Program-made: the position numbers and the translations under genes
Origin: Solirubrobacter soli DSM 22325
Lineage (GTDB): Bacteria; Actinomycetota; Thermoleophilia; Solirubrobacterales; Solirubrobacteraceae
Direction: 5' to 3'
Length of the DNA: 64,000 nt
Assembly: GCF_000423665.1 (NCBI RefSeq)
Contig: NZ_KE384071.1
Location: 186,001-250,000 of the forward strand
Shown: piece by piece, positions 63,298-64,000 of the stretch
Numbering within the stretch: position 1 is the stretch's first letter
Layout: the number at the start of each line of letters is the position of its first letter
Notes under the pieces: model-generated
Told to the model about the DNA's origin: nothing
Databases searched by the model: none
What the model saw: the letters and a program-made list of their open reading frames with translations, nothing else

Positions 63298-64000
63298 TTG
63301 ACGCGACCGGATCAGCAGGCGACTGCCGTCGGGGGGGAAGCGCTCAACGGGCGCTATGAGATCGTTGCGCCCATCTCCAGTGGAGCGATGGGTGCGGTTT
63401 ACCGTGCCATCGACCGGGAATCGGGCACCGACGTCGCCGTCAAGCGCCTGCTGGACGTGCGTCACGCCGCGCGCTTCGAGATCGAGGCGCGCCTGCTGGC
63501 GAGCCTCAGCCACCCGCGGGTGGTCAAGGTGCTCGACCACTCGAGCGACGAGCAGGGCCTGTACATCGTCATGGACCTGGTCCACGGCGTCGACCTGGGC
63601 GCGATCCTCAAGCGCGCCGGCGACCCCGGCCTGACCATCGGCGACGCGATCGAGTACGTCCGCCACGGCTGCGAGGCGCTGTCCTACGTGCACAGCCAGC
63701 AGATCGTGCACCGCGACGTCAAGCCGCAGAACATGATCCTCGGCGACGACGGCGTGATCCTCGTGGACTTCGGCGTCGCCCGCGCGCTGGGTTCGGAGGA
63801 GGACCAGGGGACGATCGCGGTCGGCACCCCGCGCTACATGGCGCCCGAGGTCTTCGCCGGCGGCACCGTCTCGGCCGCGAGCGACATCTTCAGCCTCGCC
63901 GCCACGCTGTGGACGCTGCTGATCGGCTCGCCGCCGCGCTACGGCGACGTCCTCAAGCTCGACAAGATCGCCCCGAGCCTGCCGCCGGAGCTCCAGCAGG
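63298..64000 (+). CDS. Ser/Thr protein kinase, truncated by window edge
   Basis: At least 234 residues from TTG 63298, open to the last base. NGRYEIVAPISSGAMGAVYRA is the Gly loop, AVKRLLD the Lys, IVHRDVKPQNMIL and VDFGVARALG the catalytic and metal motifs, GTPRYMAPEVFAGG the activation segment. TTG is the only start before the kinase fold in this frame and follows GGGGGA at a suitable distance; a start outside common codons keeps some doubt. Domains beyond the kinase, such as membrane or sensor parts, would lie past the window. Confidence 0.85.
   Translation, partial: MTRPDQQATAVGGEALNGRYEIVAPISSGAMGAVYRAIDRESGTDVAVKRLLDVRHAARFEIEARLLASLSHPRVVKVLDHSSDEQGLYIVMDLVHGVDLGAILKRAGDPGLTIGDAIEYVRHGCEALSYVHSQQIVHRDVKPQNMILGDDGVILVDFGVARALGSEEDQGTIAVGTPRYMAPEVFAGGTVSAASDIFSLAATLWTLLIGSPPRYGDVLKLDKIAPSLPPELQQ

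Overview
The window is very GC-rich, densely coding DNA from a high-GC Gram-positive bacterium. Gene content (ECF41 sigma factor, PspC/LiaF-type envelope sensors, two Ku proteins, eukaryote-like Ser/Thr kinases, NarL-type two-component systems, lipoprotein binding proteins) and very frequent GTG starts suggest Actinomycetota, possibly the Thermoleophilia/Solirubrobacterales. That placement is inferred from content only. I see no rRNA, tRNA, CRISPR array, prophage or insertion sequence. Apart from small palindromic repeats this is ordinary chromosome. No gene-free stretch exceeds about 400 bases.

Layout. 1-4.6 kb: a minus-strand chain of six genes in which every junction is a 4-base ATGA/GTGA overlap: NAD(P)-binding protein, ECF41 sigma factor, small membrane protein, GAF histidine kinase, receiver, receiver-cyclase. 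A good ECF41-type promoter precedes it. 4.9-7.9 kb: a 40-residue basic peptide, then sufU, sufS, sufC and an Rrf2 regulator, without sufB or sufD. 8.1-15.7 kb: a five-gene exopolysaccharide operon (nucleotide-sugar dehydrogenase, hyaluronan-synthase-like GT2, PgaB/IcaB-type deacetylase, GlmS, secreted FN3-GH18 protein). 15.7-20.8 kb: secreted M1 aminopeptidase and a PadR-ABC ATPase-FtsX permease operon, divergent from typA. 22.7-31.2 kb: a hybrid histidine kinase, a second ABC/FtsX exporter, a gene remnant, and a histidine kinase gene encoding two complete kinases in one polypeptide followed by its NarL-type regulator.

31.4-39.2 kb is a sulfur-uptake block: sulfate ABC transporter, a CymR-like Rrf2 regulator, and a methionine-type ABC transporter. 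Similar inverted repeats precede both transporters. An orphan amino-acid-type binding lipoprotein follows. 39.3-45.5 kb holds assorted metabolic and repair genes (histidine phosphatase, M14 peptidase, FAD amine oxidase, methyltransferase, HAD phosphatase, beta-propeller protein, family-4 uracil-DNA glycosylase). 45.5-49.6 kb is one very large secreted ThuA/sorbosone-dehydrogenase/PKD protein. 49.7-52.8 kb is a LiaFSR-like envelope-stress system with two PspC domains and a 58-residue two-helix membrane protein.

52.9-64 kb contains an aldehyde dehydrogenase, a small helical protein, a TAP-like lipoprotein hydrolase, a nitroreductase, tandem ku genes, secreted proteins, a Crp/Fnr-like regulator, an NAD(P)-binding protein, a secreted lipase-like hydrolase and three adjacent soluble Ser/Thr kinases, the last cut by the window edge.

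A palindromic repeat family (about 29 bp, ACCTAAAGGG-type arms) occurs at 24.4, 40.5 and twice at 54.6 kb, with related arms at base 1. It always lies at gene ends or in gene gaps. Leading candidates for new biology are the ECF41/two-component operon, the has/pga-like polysaccharide operon, the tandem-kinase fusion and the palindromic repeats.
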